A stretch of 64,000 bases of DNA from Corythoichthys intestinalis (GCF_030265065.1 NC_080410.1:25613398-25677397); one strand, 5' to 3'; shown: positions 10,433 through 22,641, numbered from the stretch's first letter. Translations and numbers: made by a program. Notes: generated by a model not told the origin, from the letters alone.

Positions 10433-12270
10433 CAGGGTTTCTACAGGTATCAGCAAATCTCATGTAATGTTTTTTATTGCCACTTTAAACTAATTTAATA
10501 AATCTACTTTTAATGCCCATGCCCAACTGCAGATATTGTCCAGCTCCAAAAATCCGATAGATATCAAACCAACAACGATAATATGCAGTCATGGATTTAA
10601 CATTTTATGTCTAATTGTATTGTGATGTCCCACTGGATTCTTTAATAATGATAAATATAACAACTTTAAGCTTTTCCTAATAAAATGAATATTCCGTGAA
10701 AATTAAGAGAACAACGGAAGTTATGGAAAAATTGCCTTATATTGTTGAAATCAGTGCAACAGTGCAAACATCATTTTTGATCAAGTGCAAAGTGCCAATA
10801 TCATATATGGCTCACACAGTGCTTCTAGCTCAAAATAACAAAGACACACAGCTTCATTACAGTAAATGAGGTATGTAATTAGTTTATAATTCATTATTTT
10901 TGAATCATTTATTGTTCATTTAGTTTTTGCACCATGAATGCAAATGATCTGCTCACATATTTAAATCCAAAGCATCTTAGTTTGGAGACATGTAATGGTC
11001 AATAAGCATAATTGCTGTGCTAAGCTCTGACCAGCTCTTGTACAAAGGTTGATGCTTTTTTCATTCGCTTCGAAGGCAACATGCATATTGGCCCAAAATT
11101 GATAATGAAAAACCAATTTCAGTATTATCCAATATCATTTTAAAATGCCTTTATTGGCTGATATTATCGGCTCTCTTGTCCCGGCTACCTGATAATGTCA
11201 GACAACTGCAGAGGTGGGTAGTAACGTGTTACATGTACTCCGTTACATTAACTTGAGTAACTTTTTGAGAAAAACATACTTCTAAGAGTAGTTTTTCTAA
11301 GCTATACTTTTTACTTTTGCTTGAGTAGATTTGTGAAGAAAAAAATGCTACTCTTACTCCGCTACTTTGGGCTACACAAGTCATTACATTTTTCCTCTTT
11401 ATTCTACATATTAGATTTGTTTTTTTGTTTTGTTTTTTGTCAGTAATACCAAAAGTAGGGACGTGCCTGCTGTATTACCGGGGTAGCTCAACCGATTTCA
11501 CCAAAGAGATGTCTTTAAAGCACCGTAAAAAATGAAGTATTTCATATAGAGCACTGCCCTCAACATTTCTCGAAAGCGCAGATTTTAACCTCTGTCCCAG
11601 TTTTCATTTGGCACCGATTGACCATGGAAAACCGGAGATATGATCCTTTTAATTTCAAAATAGTAATTATGAAGGAACTCTTCACTATTCAAACTAGGAA
11701 ATATTTTCCCCTCCAGAGGCAGTCATGGTCTTTGGACGAATAATGCTGCATTTATGTAATTTTTTCTCGTCGGAATTCAATGATTCCCCCCCCCCCCCCC
11801 CCACCCCCATTTTTTTATGGCTTAATGTGGTTATGTAATTGGTTATTGTTCAGTATCATTATAATAACAGTCCATATAGATAACTTTGTGCTAAGAGAAA
11901 AATACCATTGTTTAAAAAAAAAAAAAATCCAACAAAAATATGTTACTCACAATGTTACTCATTACTTGAGTATTCTTTTCACTGGATACTTTTTTACTTG
12001 TACTTGAGTAATTTTTTTGGGAAGACTGCTTTTACTTTTATATGAGTAATATTATTTTGAAGTAACACTACTCTTACTTGGGTAAAAATTTTGGCTACTC
12101 CACCCACCTCTGGACAACTGTAATGATGTTTAAAAAAAAAAAAAAAGTTTTTAATGTCAAGTTAGCATAAATTTTAACGCCTAATTTAGTTTAATGCTTA
12201 TTAAGGCCTGAATTTTGACAAAATCCATTTAACGACTTTTAATACTTTTTAATGACCCGCATAAACCCTG
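10433..12270. mobile_element. Uncharacterised TIR element, cagggtt ends
   Basis: Left end cagggtttctacagg and right end aaaccctg are inverted. Its inner right arm (ttaatactttttaatga, cgcctaatttagttt) resembles the arms of the element at 18891-20299. Flanks tctga and tctta match at 4 of 5 bases. It contains the hAT MITE at 11209-12112. No coding capacity is visible. The middle third is AT-rich and may hold further fragments. Confidence 0.55.
11209..12112. mobile_element. hAT MITE with exact 8-bp duplication
   Basis: Ends cagaggtgggtag and cacccacctctg are flanked by identical 8-bp repeats gacaactg (11201-11208 and 12113-12120). The arms carry the acttgagtaactttttgag type of sequence common in fish nonautonomous hATs. 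No transposase. A poly-C run lies at about 11786-11802. It inserted into the element at 10433-12270. Relatives lie at 31559-31770 and 53899-54582. Confidence 0.92.
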
Positions 12271-12400
12271 TCTTAAACCGGCCCTCTGAAAAAAGTTTGA
12301 ACAACCTTGTTTTAAGTGAATTCAATGTGACTCCCACTATGATCAAACTATTGACAGTACGTGCTAAACTGCATTTTAGTTTTGATGTCAGCAGAAAAAA

Positions 12401-12905
12401 CAGAGGTACCTCAACTTACGAACGTCTCTACATAAAGAATTTTCAGGTTAAAACACCTCAATGGGAAAATACTGCCTTTTGTTGCAAAAAGAAATTTCAG
12501 GATATGAAAGGCAAAAATACAGTATGGGCTGCTACTCGCAGCTCCCAGAGTATTCTGAACTTAACATACTTATAGCATTCAATTAGCTAAGAGGGAACTT
12601 TACTGCATGTGTGTATCCCAGCATCCTCTTCATTCGCCCCAGGTGTTCCGTCAGCTGTACGTGAGTGTATTAACGTTTTATTTTTACGGTATGCACAACT
12701 CTCATTTTATTGTTATTGTGCAATAATCCAATAGTAACATGTGTTTGATGCATTTTTATTATTTACAAAAGATTTATGTGTGAATTTTGGGGGGGGGCTT
12801 GGAAAATATTAAGACATTTACATGGAAAACGTGTCTCTACTTATACAATTCAGTTTATGAATATACTTCCAGAACCAATTAATTTCATAAGTAGAGGTAC
12901 CACTG
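12401..12905. mobile_element. TIR MITE, cagtggtacctctac family
   Basis: Left end cagaggtacctcaacttac and right end gtagaggtaccactg are inverted, with TA at 12906-12907. The same family recurs at 35571-36252, where the arms also carry ttcaggtta and caatgggaaaata. Flanking TA suggests mobilisation by a Tc1/mariner-type transposase. No coding capacity. Confidence 0.75.
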
Positions 12906-13019
12906 TAAATGAAATGCTAAAGTGAAGGACAAATACTTGCCGTAGTATGTAAGCTAAAATAAGACATTTGTGTTATCCTGCTTGCAAGCTATGAAATAAA
13001 CCTGAAAAGTGAATTTGAT

Positions 13020-13037
13020 TTTATTCACACTTTTATT
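13020..13037 (-). other. slc25a17: Candidate SLC25A17 poly(A) signals
   Basis: Two AATAAA hexamers on the minus strand at 13037-13032 and 13025-13020 are the first good ones I find downstream of the SLC25A17 stop at 14005. If used, the 3' UTR would be about 980 nt and would include a Tc1 MITE and a foldback fragment. Confidence 0.3.
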
Positions 13038-13280
13038 ACTGATTACAGTGCAAACTCACTTCAGAGAATTAGCACAGTATACAGTGTTTGTGGGGGAAAA
13101 AAAGCGATGATGGCTTCAAGTAAGAAATGCATCAGAAGTTATTTTCATGTAAACGTTGCACCCAAGTGATGCAAATTGTCTGGTGCGGTATATTCACCAC
13201 AGGCACAGCGTGCTGTTAAAGAGGTAAGTCTCACACTGACATTGAAATGCCTCCTTCACACTTTATAACAATTTATAAAG

Positions 13281-13645
13281 TACAGGCCAAAAGTTTGGAC
13301 ACACCTCATTCAGTGCAACTCAAATGAAGGTCCCAACCCCATTGATAAAGCAATAAATTCCACTAATTAACCCTGAAAGAGCATACCTGTGTAGTCAAAA
13401 AAACATTTTAGGTGACTCCCTCTTGAAGCTCATCAACAGAATGGCAAGAGTGAGAGAGCAAAGGGCAGCTACTTTTAAGATACTAGAATATCCGTTTTTA
13501 GTTTTTTTTTTTGCTATGTACACAATTCTACACGTATTCATTCATAGTTATATTACTTTCAGTGAGAATTTTACAATGTAAATAGTCATAAAAATAAAGA
13601 ATACACACAAATGAGAAGGTGTGTCCAGACTTTTTGCCTGTACTG
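13281..13645. mobile_element. Short Tc1-type MITE
   Basis: The left end reads caggccaaaagtttggac and the right end is its near-complement (gtccagactttttgcctg), followed by tactgta. Flanked by TA. About 365 bp, internally deleted. Retains pieces of the N-terminal transposase coding region only (atggcaagagtgag), no open frame. Confidence 0.8.
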
Positions 13646-14004
13646 TATACTGGCTGCCATTGGTGGCAATAGACATCCAACCAATCCATTTGAATTGGGA
13701 GGGCTGGCAGCTATCATTCCATGGAATTGTATGTCTATCGCCGTCTTAGGACAATCTATTAAGACCCAATTTTAATAGTCACCTTAATCATTAAAATACA
13801 AACGCTTATGAGGAATGGTTGGGTTACAGGCCCTATTGGAGGAAAATTGCTGTTATTTAATCTCGTTATTTGGTTTAACATAGTAACCAGATGGAAATAC
13901 GCAAACATAGAATCCATTTCTTCCGCTTCTTTTTTATGCAGTCCCATCTCTGAGTGCATCCACTGAGACGTCCTCATGTTTACGACAAACCAAAACTCAC
14001 TTGA

Positions 14005-15507
14005 CTACATTCGCTTCCTGTGCAGGCCCATAATTTTGAAGGTGGCGGCGGTGATCTTCTCGTACACGACAAACATGAGGGCGGCCGTCAGCACCGTCTG
14101 GAGCAGTTTAGCCTCCAAGCCTTTGTACAGACCGAGAACACCGTGCTTTCTGCAAATGGAACACGCGTTGTTAATCAACGACTGACCATCGTACACGAAC
14201 ATGTAAATCAAACTGGATGAAGAGATAAAGCGATATGCTTGTGTGTCTTTTGGATCAGTGGTGACAAACTTATTTTGGTTCGCGGGCCACTTTCATGGCA
14301 ATTAGTTTTTATGTGGGTTGAACCAGTTTCTTTTTGGTCAAAAACCCTCCCAGCTAAAATGGACTGGACATCTAGCACCGTCAATGGCACTGAAATATGT
14401 GCATTCAAAGTTAGTCCTCGCAGTTTAAGGGAATTGGATGTCCATTGGATGTCAATGGAAGCCAAAGTTAAATTCGGGTCACTTCCTTGTAATTTAAGGG
14501 GACTCACGGGTCACTTCCTATACATTTTGTGTCATTCAGGGCTAAGTTCCTTGATATTTCTGCTCATTTCCTGTTGATTTAAGGGCATATCCGGACAGCT
14601 GCTGGTTCAATGGTCACTTCCAGTTGGTGATCCAATCCATTTTGAGTGGGAGGGGGTGAATTAACAAATGTGACTGCGGACACAAACGTAAGCCAAGTGC
14701 AGTTGTCTACACACTTTTTCACACAAATCAGAAATCTCCGGTTTCATGGCACGGATGTCAAAATTAAAGCATGTAATCCTGTATGTAAAGTATGACTAAC
14801 AGTATGAACAGTAAGGATGCAACAATACTCGGTTTTATATTGAACTGTTCAATACACCCTCTTCGATTCAATACGCAAAAATATTTGATGCAAATGAAAA
14901 GCTCCCAAAATGTATTTTCCAAATTTTTTTCTTGCGTGCGCTCGCTAATATGCCTGGGGTGCATCGAAAACTAAGGGCTTTGTCTTGAAAAGCTCTGAGA
15001 CGGCTCCTACCCACGAGAAGCCCTCCTCCTCTTCTCTCCCAAACTGCATGGAGGGCAGAGTGAACCACGCTGCATTTGTTTGTGGCAGAGGTAACAGACA
15101 TGACAATCATGGCTAGCGAGGAAAGACAGAAGTTTGAGGAGGCGGCTTCAGCGTCGTACAGATCCGCTGTGTGGCAGCATTTTGGGTTTGCTGATATACT
15201 ATCCCCTCTCGAACATATTTCACAAAGACTGTCTTCCTGGATATTTACAACAAAGTCCGCCAAAACATCGTTACCAACTTGGCTGCTACGGACAACCTCA
15301 CTTAGACAACAGACAGCTGGATACCCCGGGACACTGACAGCTACCTCATGGTTAGATGATGAACAATGAGTGGCAAATAAAGAGCGCTGTACTTCACACT
15401 CGTCCTGTTTATGAAAGTCGATTTTCATTAGCTGGTGTTGTGCAATAATGGACAGACGTGACTTCTGTGGCATTTGTTAACTTTTTTTAATGCTCCGACA
15501 GCAGTCG

Positions 15508-15556
<49 letters not shown>

Positions 15557-18500
15557 TATCATTAAATAGCAAACTAGATGTGCTATGTTAGACCCCCCCC
15601 CCCCCCCCCCAAGTTCCATGCCATTGTCTACGTGAGCCCAGAGCGATCATGGGACACGTAGTCTATATACTACATAGATGAATTAAAAACCGCCATTACT
15701 GAATGGAAGTTAAGCAGGCCAAATCCATCTATACCAGTGACTATAGATAATGCTACAAATATTGTTAATTCAGTACGTGACACAGATGGACTCCGACCAC
15801 AAATAGGTTGTTTTTCTCATGTGGTAAACCTAGCTGCTAAGAGAGCTGTAGCAATCAACAGTGTGCCCGGCCTCACTTTAAAAACAGTAAAGACTGTTCT
15901 CAGCACTTTAATACAAAATTTCTTCAGATCAGTAAGAAGTAATGTTTACATGATGATTTATTTTTGCTTGTTAGCAAAGTAAAAAAAAACATTGGAAAAA
16001 AAAAACCACTTATACTTTTACATTATACATTAAATGTATTGAATCGAATCAAAAATCGTGTCCCTCATATCGAAAATCGAACCGAACCATGACTTAACTG
16101 TATCTTTGCATCCCTAATGAACATTACTGTATGTACAACCCTGCTGCCGGATCCGCTTCCGGCACGTAGGCCCATATGTTTGACACCTCTGTTTTAGAGC
16201 CCTTACTTAATTCGGTCCATCAGCAACGCGAAAATGTTTGCCAGGCTTCCAGTCAGGCCGCCCTTGCCGTCACCTTTGTACTGGCCAAACTGAGAAGAAA
16301 GCACAGAGTAACATTTTTACAATTGTAAAGATACACCAGTTTTAACTAGTTATTGACAACTAATTGATTTTCAAATAAACTGACAACTATTTTGATAGCC
16401 GATTCATTGTGTATAATTTCTGGTTCCAATGCATTTTTTCATCCAAAATATGATGAATGTGTGTGTGTGTTTATATGTATATATATACAGTATATGGCAA
16501 AAAAAAACACAAACTGGCTGAAAAAGCAGTTTCTGCTCTTGCACCCCTCTTTAAAATAAATTGCTGTATTTTAAGCCAAAACAACTGTTGTGTTTGACAG
16601 AACAATATGTCTATATGCTGCCATAGCAGATTTATCGCGCATTAAGCCTCCGAACTATTTTTAATTTGTCTGTTTTACCCATGAAACCCCAGTTTACAGT
16701 CGCACCACTGCTTTTGTTTTACCCCAGCCATAAAACAAAGGTAGTTTATTATATTTATTATTCAAAATGTCTGTCATTTTTAGCTTAGGATCATTAATTG
16801 ATGTGTAATATTTCGTTCAAAAAAAAAAAAAAAAAAAAAAAAATTTTTTTTTTAATTAGTCAGTCCCATATTTTAAACTTTTAAACAAATTACATCACAA
16901 TGACAAAAATAGTGTCTGTAAAAAAAGTCAAGGATATCTACCTCATAACGATCGCTTAATTGTATTTTTTTTTGTTACTGTCGCATTTTCTCTGATATGT
17001 TAGATGATAAATAATCGATCCAAACAAAGAAAAATGGGGAAAAAAACATTTAAAAGGGTAAATATATTAAAAAGAAAATCTCAACCACTCCTTGATGTCT
17101 GCCATTTCTGCATCGCGACCCTTGTTATAGTACCATGTTTCACCCATAAAATCCCCCAAAAATCCAGCTGTGGCCATTCACAGCTGTGTCTTGACACTCA
17201 GTGATGCATGCTACATGGAGTTTTTGGATCGAAACAAGGTAAATACGCGATAATATCTCATTAAAGTCATGGCGTCTGTAATTCTGGTCTTGCGTGCTCT
17301 CATCTCCAGATAGGGTTTTGCTGTTTAAAAAACATTTTTTTAAATGCCCTCCTGTTCAAAAATGTTCTTCCCCCAGAAAATCGAGATTTTCAGCTTTCCA
17401 ATGATGTATCACGCATGCATATCAGACAATTTTGAAATTTGGCCAAATTGGGGGTCTCAGAGCGGAACTTCAAGTCACCTGAGTGTTTTCTGCCAAATAT
17501 ATATATACATATACACAGTATATGAAAATTTAACAGTACAGAAGATGCATGTGATTTATGAATGATCTTATTATTCGACTCATTGCAAAATTAATCACTG
17601 ATAAGTCTACTATCAAAATAATTGATAGTGGCAGCCTTTACCCGAGCTGACGTCACGCTGTTCTTTCGATTGTAAAGTAAAAGAAAATGAATCATTGGCA
17701 CCACTGCTGGTCAAAAGTAAGTACCGTAATTTTCAGACTATAAGCCGCTACTTTTTTCTTTCATTTGGAATCCTGCGTCTTGTAGTCCAGTGCGACTTAT
17801 TTGTTGATTTAGGTCGGTAAATAGGTGACACATGCCCCCTAGCATGCATTGCAGTGCTACAGATGTAAATAACAGTCAAAATTCATGATCTGTGCTAATT
17901 ATTCATTCAGTTACTGTTCCAGTTGTTTCATTAATTGATAGTTATGGTATTTGCTAACACTATTTGAAAGCACGTCATAAGACTGTAATGAGACTGTCAT
18001 AATTATGACATGACACTGTCATGGGCATTACTCAATGCTTATGACAGATGCCATTAAGTGTCATCCGTCAAATTATCTCACTAACGCCACTTATGTCCAG
18101 CTCGGATCTTTTACATCCACCTATGTCCAGCTCAGATCTTTTACATCCATTGAAAAGTGAGATAATTTGCCGGATAACACTAGATGACATTTGTTATAAG
18201 CATTCATTAATGCTTATTACATTGTCATGTCATAATTATGATTGTCTGTCAAATAAAGTGTTACCAAATACCATAGCTAGCAATTAATTAAACAGCTGGA
18301 AAAGTGTTGACAGCAGGTGACAGCAGAGGTTGACTGTCTTGCCCAAGGGAGCAGTGATGGCCAACTGAAGCTTCTTGAAGCAATGATGCTTTGCAGCAAA
18401 TTGGTTCAAAGCTTCATGGTGGTTCATTTGGTCTTACGACAGTCGTATGATGCCGCTGTCAAATAAAGTGTTACCGCTTAATGTATTTGGGGTAAATATC

Positions 18501-21500
18501 CCTTAATACAGTGATGACAGCTGCGGATTATTTTCCAGTGCAGCTTAGCTATTCAACAAATGCGGTTTTCGTGTCACATTTAGTGGGTGGCAGCCTCAAG
18601 TCAGATGCGCCTTATAGTGCGAAAATTACGGTATTCTAGTCATTTTGCGCTCTACTTACCCTGAGGATGGCTTGAACTGTCTGCAGTGGATATGTGGCGG
18701 TTGTAGCAATGGCTTTGGCGACAGCCCCAATGAGGAAGATTTCTGCTGACGATATCTGTGGAAGAGTACCAGCCTTGTCATATTAATGCCATTTATTGAG
18801 TTTAAATACAGTTCTATAGTTCTGGAGAATTAAAGCAAAAGGAAAGCTAGACAGTCAATGGTGACAGTCAGTAATGCGCAAAAGCACAGTCAGGGTCCCC
18901 CTAGGATTGATAAATCTAAATTCAAGACTTTTAATACCTTTTTTTAATGCCAATACTTCAATACTTTTCTCGCACCCATTATTTAGATAATATTGAATCA
19001 TATTAAAAAGATAAAGCACAGAACATCAAATTTAACCTCAATTACCAAGTGTGTTTGACAAAAGAATGCACATTTACTGAAGATACAATTAAAACACATT
19101 TAAATATAAGGTCTTTCAGATTCTTTTTTTCCCCAGGATAAAATGGATTTTACACTATTTTTGTAAAGCAACTTCAGAAATTACATTTGCAATACAACAG
19201 GTTTCCCGTTTAAGAGGACCTAGTCAAGGTGGTAGGTTGGTGATTGTCAAGTTGGTCACCTTAACTGTAAAGTGCTTGGAAAAATCTTGCAATTGGCAGT
19301 GAAAGTTTAAAAAACAGCCACTAAATGGCAGTAGTTTACCATTAATTACCACAAGATAAAAAAGCTACACATGACCATTTCCCTTGGTAATTGTTTTTTT
19401 CTAATCACATTACAAGAAGTATACAAAACACATGTTAATCCTTTGTTAGCTATTGAAGACATTTCTTTTAATCAGATAGAGAAAATCCATACTCTTATTC
19501 AATCAAGAAAAACATTTAAATATACCAGGAAGTGTTTACATTATAATTTGCCTATCACCATGCCATGTTATTCAGATCAACGTTACCCCGCACTCGTTCC
19601 AATAATAGTGTCAACCGTGTTGTGTATCTGAGGGTGATGGTGGATATACGACTCCGGTTTATCCATGCTAAGGCTAGTGCACCTGCAAACACCCCATTGA
19701 ACATGGATAACTCTTGAGTTAAAACTACGAAATTCACATTCATTCAAAAGGCAAACCGTGCAGAAATACATTATTGCATCTAACACATTTTAATTGGAGA
19801 AATTGGCAACTTACTTTGAAATGTTAAGCAGGTCCACTGCCTTCGCATGACCCATAAACTGCGACCCAAAGTATCTGGATGCGACTTGGTCGCCGATCCA
19901 ATACCTCACATGACACATGCTGGTCCAACTGTTTGGACTTGGTTGTCTTGTTGAGGCTTTCGTTGAACGTAACAACTAAGTCATCTGAGCAGCTCCTTAC
20001 GTTAGCATACAGTACTGTGCGATTGCCTGCTGTTGTGATGTTAATGCTAATGATGCTAACAGTGTGCACGCACGAGGTGCATTATGATTTGTAGTGCAGT
20101 GCATCGTTATGGATTAAAAAAAAAAAAAAAACTTCATCACGGATCTAATTTAGGTTGCACTGAGATGTTCTTCAAAATTAAAACCACGGTGAAAAAAATC
20201 CAGACTTACGACAGCTAATTTAATACTTATAATATCTTTAATAATGGAAAACTAAATTCAATGCTTTTTTAATACTTTTAATAACCCACGGGTTCCCTGA
20301 CAGTGCGGTTGATTGATAATGGCCTAATAAAGGATGGGAAGTTCATGTAGCAATACTATCTGAATTAGTGGTGAACCGATACCATTTTTTAAATAGAGCT
20401 GTGACAAAAAATTCAGTGTCGAAAACTATCGCCCGAAAATAGCTAATAATGCATTATCTGTTGAAATGTTTTGAAGCCTGAAAGTTTTCCACTGAATAGT
20501 GTGAAGAATCTTGGTCCGCTTGTCATGATGTAATCAAAACACGGCGAGAAGCAACACACTAGCTGACACGGTCTTGCAAATACGCCTGGCTCACAGCCAA
20601 CATATGCCGATACCATACAATACCAAGAATTTCAAAAATATATACTTTCCCTCCTCCTTTTAATACTAAATTACTCCATACACACTTGACTGTAAACTTA
20701 TTGCTATCATGGCTTGTTCAGACACTGCCTAACCTATTATCTGCCATTGACTGCGCTCGACGTCCAATCCATTTAAAGCGGGAGGATGACGGCGAATGAA
20801 TAGAGAAATGTTCATTCGTTGCCATCCTCCTCCGCTTCAAATGGATTGGATGTCGACTAGTGATAGTACATCTTGGCCAGAAGAAGTTTTATTTTTTTCC
20901 TCATTGTCTGCCATTGACAGCGCTAGGCGGAAACCAGATTTGGAAAAGTATATATTGAACACCATCGGCATGTTATTTCATTGTACTCCCCGATACCAAT
21001 GAAGTCATTTTAGTGCAACAAGCTCAGATAGGAAAAACATGGTCCATTATCCTCTCACCTTTCTGCCTCCTTTCCCTGCCCTTCTCTTCATGGACTCATA
21101 GAACATGAACTGCACAGCTGGGTTGAGGACCAGGATGAGCGAAGGCAGAGTGCCGTTCCAAAGCGTTCCTACGCCCTCTTTTGCTATGATCTGGGAGAAT
21201 GCATCTAAAGAAGGGAAGCCTCCATCAAGTAATCCACCAAAAAATAGCAACGTTGACAGCTAAACACACCAAAAATGCCCCTGTACTGAGTCTGATGAAG
21301 GTCCTCATTTCTGAATTTGGCTCCCTGAAGCTTTAGACGAGTGTTGACAACCCACATGGGCGTGGTTAGGATCACATTGACCGCACCTACACAAGCATCG
21401 GAAACAAATGGTTTCCATTTATCATGCCAACATTGATCGGCGCGTTTCACCTGATATGATGCCCGTGAGCAGGTCTATGCCGAGTCTCGACTGGTGCGGC

Positions 21501-22067
21501 CTGGTTGGCGTCAGCCTTTTCAGCGTGTTGAAGGTGTAGAAGTAGACAAAGTTGGAGCAGCAGAGGCTGGAGATGACCGGGAACCAGCCTCGATACAAAG
21601 CGAGACTGCAAGGACGGGTCATCAAGAAAACGTTCAGTCATCACCCCGTAATCCATCAGCGTACTTACATGCCCTCTTCTTGTGCTATCTCAGCCAGGAT
21701 AACTGGTGTGGATTTGGACTTTCTGCGCTCATCAACTGATAATAACACATAAATACAGATAGTGTTTGTTATTAAGACAACAGGTCCATAAACGTTGAAA
21801 GAGGAGAAACTCACCTTGCAGTCGACTTTTTGCTGTGTCCAAAGGGAAGAAGGTGGTCATTGCTGTCACGCTGCCCTGAAATGACAAATAAAATTGCTTA
21901 TCGAAATCTAAAGTTACTGAAATTTAATGTCATACTACAAATGCGCACACAAACACGTGTCTTTTTATCGTACGTGTCACTAGTTCACTCACCATTGCAC
22001 CTGCCATAGCGTGAACCAGAGTCTCATAAGACAACAGGCCGACCGGCGAGCCTCCATTAGCGGACAT
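14005..22067 (-). CDS. slc25a17: SLC25A17 (PMP34), peroxisomal CoA/FAD/NAD carrier
   Basis: Nine coding exons on the minus strand: 22067-21993, 21875-21815, 21735-21669, 21605-21451, 21386-21270, 21204-21059, 18755-18660, 16289-16207 and 14149-14005. All junctions are GT/AG and in phase, giving 314 residues (human 307). The product is a six-helix mitochondrial-carrier-family protein of the peroxisomal membrane that exchanges CoA, FAD and NAD-type cofactors. The three repeat signatures are [10 protein letters not shown] (from residue 36), [12 protein letters not shown] and [10 protein letters not shown]; the last two deviate from the PxDxxK consensus in the way PMP34 does. Strong identity blocks include [30 protein letters not shown] and [20 protein letters not shown]. 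The start MSANGGSP opens exon 1. Introns 6-8 are long and mostly transposon. Exons 1-6 are tightly spaced. Confidence 0.96.
14812..16116 (+). mobile_element. ZBED-type hAT remnant
   Basis: Ends taaggatgcaacaatac and gtatctttgcatccct(a) are inverted. Flanks atgaacag (14804-14811) and atgaacat (16117-16124) match at 7 of 8. Plus-strand pieces of a hAT transposase are readable: a BED-finger start (SAVWQHFGF) near 15165, a TTDSW-type segment near 15300, and [11 protein letters not shown] with [13 protein letters not shown] at 15740-15860, the RNase H-like block before the insertion domain. Frames are broken and the C-terminal dimerisation domain is absent. The (CA)n tract and a poly-C run lie inside. 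Confidence 0.85.
15510..15551. repeat. (CA)n microsatellite
   Basis: About 20 uninterrupted CA units inside the hAT remnant, followed after 40 bp by an 18-base poly-C run at 15593-15610. Confidence 0.95.
16495..17495 (+). mobile_element. Uncharacterised 1-kb TIR element, copy A
   Basis: Ends tggcaaaaaaaaacac and gtgttttctgcca are inverted and lie in (TA)-rich flanks. The same family occurs reversed at 40703-41690 with cleaner ends tggcggaaaacac and gttttccgcca, and as two partial copies at 28646-30200. A shared internal block includes cacagctgtgtcttgacact. No frame resembles a transposase. It sits in SLC25A17 intron 7. Confidence 0.75.
17724..18631. mobile_element. TIR element, ccgtaattttcag ends
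   Basis: Left end ccgtaattttcagactata and right end its near-complement (tagtgcgaaaattacgg), with TA at 17722-17723 and 18632-18633. Related in its ends to 37465-38480. It holds a nested foldback at 17945-18272. No coding capacity. Lies in SLC25A17 intron 7, 28 bp from exon 7. Confidence 0.75.
17945..18272. repeat. Nested foldback element
   Basis: Begins tggtatttgctaacac and ends gtgttaccaaatacca. Inner arms contain gtcataattatgacatgac, itself palindromic, and mirrored ttaatgcttat blocks. The core (about 18095-18150) repeats ctatgtccagctc and gatcttttacatcca twice. No coding sequence. Confidence 0.7.
18891..20299. mobile_element. TIR element with apparent 5-bp duplication
   Basis: Left end cagggtcccccta and right end gggttccctg are imperfect inverted repeats, with inner arms sharing ttttaatacttt-type sequence. 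The flanks are acagt on both sides (18886-18890 and 20300-20304). No transposase frame is recognised in the 1.4 kb. It lies in SLC25A17 intron 6 and is related to 10433-12270. Confidence 0.55.
20735..20930. repeat. Foldback MITE family, degenerate copy
   Basis: Two inverted copies of ctgccattgac/tccaatccatt segments around a centre near 20805. TTAA flanks are not evident. SLC25A17 intron 6. Confidence 0.6.
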
Positions 22068-22204
22068 ATTAACAGCTTCTTCCCGTCAAAGCGCGCAAAC
22101 CAAACACTGGTAAGAACTTTAACGAGTCTTATCCGTCTGGGTTGCGGGTAAATAGTTTGTAAAGTTGTCAAACATTCACGTGAACATTGCAAACTGAAAA
22201 ATTA

Positions 22205-22300
22205 AGAGAACCAGGAAGTAGAATTTGACATATTCAGCAAATGATCCGATGTGCGCATGCGCGCAGTGGGTGGGCGTCTCTGACGCTAACTACGGCAAAA
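22205..22300 (-). promoter_or_regulatory. slc25a17: SLC25A17 core promoter with NRF1 palindrome
   Basis: About 140-230 bp upstream of the ATG there is tgcgcatgcgcg at 22252-22263, a full match to the NRF1 consensus (YGCGCAYGCGCR). An ETS-like aggaagt lies at 22213-22219. No TATA box is evident. This is the pattern of a housekeeping promoter; transcription start not determined. Confidence 0.55.
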
Positions 22301-22641
22301 ACAGTAGAACGAAATACATTGTAGCGGATTATAAATGACAATTTCAATTGAGCCATATCGTAAATTTAGCATATAGGACGATAAATACAACAATATATAT
22401 ATATATATCTATACATACTTAAATATAAACATTTTAAAAGATGAAAAGAATTCAAGAATTAGACGTTTGTCTGAAAATAGTAGTACTTCTTTCGTCTTGC
22501 AGTAGAGGGCAGCATTGATCCAAAAAATGTGTTTTCATTTCTATTTTTCTTTTTTTTTTTTTTTGCTCACGTGTCCAACATGTATGTTTACATCCATTGA
22601 GTTTCATGTGTTTGTTGTACAGTATGTGCAACCTGTCTTAA

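Larger units (their letters stand above)
14256..16191. mobile_element. slc25a17: hAT element filling SLC25A17 intron 8
   Basis: Left end cagtggtgacaaac and right end gtttgacacctctg form hAT-type inverted ends. Flanking octamers ttttggat and ttttagag match at 6 of 8. It contains a foldback fragment (about 14345-14470) and the younger hAT at 14812-16116. It occupies nearly all of the 2057-bp intron; its right end is 15 bp from the exon 8 boundary. Confidence 0.6.

Noticed and set aside
15428-15619. Glycine/Val-Cys-rich frame
   Set aside because: Created by the (CA)n and poly-C tracts.
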